Assembly: GCA_905250885.1 (NCBI GenBank)
Contig: CAJNOQ010002539.1
Coordinates: forward strand, 1-23,836
DNA: 23,836 nucleotides
Reading direction: 5' to 3'
Source: Didymodactylos carnosus
Taxonomy: Eukaryota; Rotifera; Eurotatoria; Philodinida; Philodinidae
Positions within the stretch are counted from its first letter, which is position 1; the number at the start of each line of letters is the position of its first letter. The position numbers and the translations under genes are program-made. Below are positions 20,501-23,836 of the stretch, in pieces. A model generated the notes under the pieces. It was not told the origin of the DNA, made no database searches, and worked only from the letters and a program-made list of their open reading frames with translations.

Positions 20501-23247
20501 ACCTATATATTAAATACAATTGAAAACAGGTTAAGTAAAGGCATTTTACAATTTTTGCGAGCTTTCGGTACAAAATCAAGTGGTTACTTAACGTGTTTTT
20601 AATTGTATTTAATATATTATATTTCTTAAAAAACGTAAAAAGACAAAAACTATCAGTATGACCTAATTTTCAAATGAAGAATCGTAGATTATATTATCTT
20701 CTAATGTGAGTAAGAATTTTTCGTAAGGTGCCGAAAATGCAAAACTCGAGCGGATTTTTTTCTCGTTGAATCATACATAATGGGACAGAGTACGTCGAGC
20801 TGCATGAAGAATATCTACTTTTTAATTTTTTTAGACCATGTTTTGGGTAAGAAATTTTTAAAATACAAGTCACCAGTCAAAAAGTGAAAATTTGACTGAG
20901 TTCGAGAAAATTCAAGATTTTGCCCGTTTACACTGATTGAAATTTTCTGAAACCATCCTATTTGGATTTAGCATTAAAAACTGAGTACATCCACGTAAGG
21001 AAGAGAATTGCATCACAGCCCTCTCTCTGAGCAAGCGCGTCTAAAATCGTTAAGGGGCAAAGTGATATCCTATTCTTGCAAATCTTTGAAAAGTTTTCCC
21101 CGATATTCATATATCATTCGAATCATCCATAGATAGCCAATAATCGTTGGCATCGGTTCTGAAAAATTTGGTTTCCTCGCTGAGAAACGTCGACTTTAGT
21201 AGGAAAAATCGAAATTCTGCTTCTAATTCGCAATTTTCTCCATCAGAACTCAACTTTTACACAATAAAAATACTATATTCGGAATCAGCGTCAAAAGTCG
21301 AGTCGAATGGTTTTCATCTTTTTGTCCAATTCGATCACTTTAATGTTTTTTGAATTTTCACGTCGAATAATTACTGAGATACAACGAAAAATTTTGAAAT
21401 ATTCGACTCGATTTTTGACGCTGATTCCGAATATGATATTTTTATTGCGTAAAAGTTGAGTTCTGATGGAAAAAATTGCGAATTAGAAGCAGAATTTTGA
21501 TTTTTCTGAAAAAAAATTAAAAAGTAGACATTCTTGATGCAGCTTGACAAGCTCTGTCCAGCCATATATGATTCAACGAGAAAAAAATCCTCTCGACTTT
21601 TGCATTTCCGACACTTTATCTTACCCATAGATTATAAGCTTTGAGTGATTTTAATATAGATACTGTTATCATTCGATATTTTCAATCTATCTGTTTTAGG
21701 ATACTTTTCCGTCATCATCTCAACGTCTTTTAAAACATTTACTTGATTATGATGTCAATATTCGTGAACGCTTTTTCTTCTACATATGTGATTTGATATC
21801 AATGATTATTTTGGCCGCTGCCATTTTACCATCGTCATTTCATTCTTCGTCTACGTCATTACCCATATCATCACGTCTAATTTCAAATCCGTCAACGTAC
21901 GATCAATGGATTTCGTATATTCAACGAGTATCGTGCATTCAATTTTGCTGTTGTAAATTTTTTCTCTATACTGTACCAAAATTATTTGATTATACTAATG
22001 TATTAACTCCTCAACGTTATACAACTGATTATATTAGTTGTTTATATAAAATTCTGTTTAAGGATAATATTGACGCTTATTTACGTTTTGATAATTGGCC
22101 ATCGGTCGAACAACGGGGCGATTTATTTCGTTTATCTTCTGAAATTCCACAACTTGGTGAAACATTAAGTTTACTAGTTGATATTGGTCTTTCACAGCAA
22201 ACTCCGATGAATTCTAATTCTACAACTGAATTAATTGAATTAATATTACGTCGAACTTTAAGTAGTGAACAAAAAATCATTGATCAACATCATCAACAAT
22301 ATTTATGTTTACCACAAGAAATAATACCAAATTTTATTTTAAAACTATTTGAATTGAGTCGTTACACTTATCTACAACAAATAATCTTACCATCAACTTA
22401 TCATCCACCAAATTTAGCTGTTACAGCCATATATTGGAAATGTTGTCTAATATGTTTACTATTAGCATCACAGAATACACAAATTTTTGGAAAATATATT
22501 TGGGAAAATATAGTACAAGTGAGAATATTTATGGAAATGTTATTGACGGGTGAGTGAAAATGAATAGAACTTTTGAAAAACTTATTTCTTATTCTATTTT
22601 GTGTTTTAGGCGATTACAATTATCCACCTCAATCATGGTTATTATCGTTACAGAATCAAAGTCAAGATAAATTTCATATGAATGAATTAATCATGTTACA
22701 AAATGAAGAAGATTTAATATTAGAATTAGAACAATTTCTTGCCTCACCACAAACAATAACACGATTAAATTCTGAATTATTAGGTAAAGTTTGTCTACTC
22801 GATCAACAAACACAACCAAAACGTCCATTTCATCATCATACCATCGATAAATCACAACAATCAAGTCAAAGTGAAAAACAATTTTATGAAAAAATACAAG
22901 CATTAAATAATCAATTTAAATTATCATCAATGTTATGCCGTTGTCGTTCACCCGATTATATATTAGATATATTAAATAGAGAAAAACAACAAGAAAAAAC
23001 AACAACGTCGGTAACATCGTGGTTAGCTAGATTAATTGATTCAAATATTGATTGTTTAAATATATTTCCCATTATATGTCTGTGTGAATATTTTCAATAT
23101 ATTATTATGATTTACAAGACAGCAAAAACAAATGGAGAATTATTTCAACGAAAAACGGTGAATGATCTTGATACAATAATTCAACGATTTAAAACAATAA
23201 TTAATAATGTTAAACAATATCATGAATCAACAATAAATTTATCAGAT
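17509..23247 (+). CDS. INTS1: Integrator complex subunit 1, N-terminal half (runs off window)
   Basis: Four in-phase exons: 17509-18231, 18324-19445, 21700-22549, 22610-23247, together 1,111 codons; the last ends at a canonical GTAAGT donor and the gene continues beyond the window. Animal INTS1 is about 2,200 residues, so roughly half is present. Recognisable family blocks: the N-terminal P-G-x-x-x-IALG motif (residues 15-23); a Ser/Thr/Asn-rich linker with a run of Asn codons near 17851-17870; the WPDEFIEAYIDD block (about 246); VWLQNPKL (about 404); RFDNWPS (about 743); PPNLAVTAIYWK (about 850); NYPP (about 901); RCRSPDYILDI (about 1,009); and PIICLCEYF (about 1,053). INTS1 is the scaffold of the nuclear Integrator complex, which cleaves snRNA 3' ends and attenuates paused RNA polymerase II; that role is from the family. 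I chose ATG 17509 and not the TTG at 17491, because family similarity begins just after it. The third intron, 19446-21699, is unusually long and filled with inverted repeats. Confidence 0.93.
20487..20665. repeat. Small hairpin flanked by 19-bp direct repeats
   Basis: Near-identical direct repeats (AAACTAACAGTATGACCTA at 20487-20505, AAACTATCAGTATGACCTA at 20647-20665; one mismatch) flank an inverted pair of about 31 bp (20506-20536 and 20585-20616, two or three mismatches). The order direct repeat - hairpin - direct repeat resembles a small non-autonomous insertion, though the direct repeats are long for a target-site duplication. Confidence 0.75.
20704..21630. repeat. Nested foldback element in INTS1 intron
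   Basis: Two inverted pairs are visible. The outer pair is 20704-20836 with 21507-21630; the inner pair is 21201-21310 with 21402-21508. On the right the two arms are contiguous, while on the left they are separated by about 360 bp (20837-21200) with no counterpart. The simplest reading is a long palindrome of about 230-bp arms whose left arm was split by an insertion, or whose right arm suffered a deletion. Matching blocks include GAAATTCTGCTTCTAATTCG against AAAATTCTGCTTCTAATTCG. There is no coding capacity. Confidence 0.85.
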
Positions 23248-23836
23248 GTAAGTATCAATTGTTCTATTAGACGGCTTGTTCAAACGTAACGGCGTGACAT
23301 TTTTGACACACTTATCTTTAATTAACTCAAAAACTATAAGAGCTAGAAAGCTCATTCTAGCGCCATTCGATGCAGCTCGCTTTATTCTATTTATGATGTA
23401 AAAATGCAGTTTTTCTGTTTTGGTCTCGAGCTTTCAGAAAGGCTTCTTCAGTGCGTAACGGCGTGACATAAAACGGCCTTAAATTTTGAGAACTGGTAAT
23501 AAAGCTCTAATTTCCTGCAAAAGTATCTATCCAGCTGGAAAGTTTCAGGAGTCATTTTTGTAGAACATCGAACGAGCTATTCAACGGTAAAAAAATCTTC
23601 TGACCACTATTTTTGCTCGGGTATAAAATGCTAAAAAACAAACGTAACGCCGTGACATACTTTTTTATCGCACCATTTTTAGGCACTAAACGTTGTTAAA
23701 AAAACTTCATACTTATAAATGAAGAGCGAGGAGCAGTAAGATTAAATAATGAAATGAAGTAGAGAACTGCTGAGAAGATCATGATTCATTCAAATCACAG
23801 ATTTATTTTCACAATATTTCGACAGTCACTGCTGCC
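23248..23836 (+). other. Start of an INTS1 intron, truncated by the window edge
   Basis: Sequence after the GTAAGT donor at 23248. The INTS1 frame stops at 23287-23289 if read through, and the following sequence has no Integrator similarity, so it is intronic or marks a gene break. It contains three spaced copies of a 16-base motif, listed separately. No acceptor leading back to INTS1 coding sequence is seen before 23836. Confidence 0.65.
23285..23658. repeat. Three spaced copies of a CGTAACGGCGTGACAT motif
   Basis: Copies at 23285-23300, 23454-23469 and 23643-23658 (the last with one G-to-C change), starting 169 and 189 bases apart. The first and third share four further upstream bases (CAAA). 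The spacers are only weakly alike (both contain an AGCTRGAAAGYT block), suggesting an old tandem array with units of about 170-190 bp in which this GC-richer motif is best conserved. Confidence 0.8.

Larger units (their letters stand above)
19446..21699 (+). other. Long repeat-laden INTS1 intron
   Basis: 2,254 bp between GTAAAA at 19446 and TTTTAG at 21699, against 60-92 bp for the two neighbouring introns. The first kilobase (to about 20480) shows nothing I recognise; the rest holds the inverted repeats listed separately. The 21147-21353 and 21371-21628 (minus) open frames share peptide sequence because they are the two arms of a hairpin, and they are not genes. Confidence 0.8.

Noticed and set aside
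21147-21628. Opposite-strand open frames sharing a peptide in the INTS1 intron
   Set aside because: They read the same arm sequence of a foldback element from both sides and show no protein domain.

Overview
This is a eukaryotic, animal-type nuclear window. It is strongly AT-rich. Its genes are built from short exons separated by mostly 45-80 bp GT-AG introns, and coding regions favour A/T-ending codons and carry Gln/Asn-rich runs. No operons, ribosome binding sites, rRNA or tRNA genes are visible. Compact introns, codon bias and intron-borne hairpin repeats fit an AT-rich small invertebrate. A bdelloid rotifer (Adineta/Rotaria type) is my best guess, but this is inference and not proven by any single marker.

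Layout. (1) Bases 1-2390 show no convincing gene. (2) A complete 20-exon gene on the + strand (2407-8342) encodes a 1,204-residue GLG1 (Golgi apparatus protein 1 / MG-160 / ESL-1) orthologue: signal peptide, long chain of Cys-rich repeats, one C-terminal membrane helix and a short cytosolic tail. One intron holds a roughly 600 bp hairpin-forming inverted repeat. (3) A 1.3 kb tail-to-tail spacer follows, with a TG microsatellite. (4) A minus-strand four-exon gene (10703 down to 9642) encodes an unrecognised 270-residue-or-longer protein with a conserved-looking W-x-A-L-N-N core and an acidic tail. Its first exon is not found. (5) A 6.7 kb region without a convincing gene lies head-to-head between that gene and the next. 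It holds a second foldback repeat, low-complexity tracts, an odd triple repeat/palindrome and two Met-less open frames. (6) From 17509 on the + strand comes the N-terminal half (1,111 residues, four exons) of INTS1, the largest Integrator complex subunit; the gene runs off the right edge. Its third intron (2.25 kb) is loaded with nested inverted repeats, and the last, incomplete intron carries three copies of a 16-base motif.

The three genes have no obvious functional link: GLG1 is a Golgi membrane protein, INTS1 is nuclear RNA-processing machinery, and the middle gene is unknown. What recurs is architecture. Each gene has a splice-acceptor-like site just before or at its first recognisable exon with no obvious nearby donor, which could mean 5'-UTR introns or spliced-leader trans-splicing. 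Several non-coding stretches contain long inverted repeats that would form double-stranded RNA if transcribed. I did not find evidence of a new multi-gene system; the most interesting material is the foldback repeats, the unknown W-x-ALNN gene and the GLG1 acidic/Arg6 insert.
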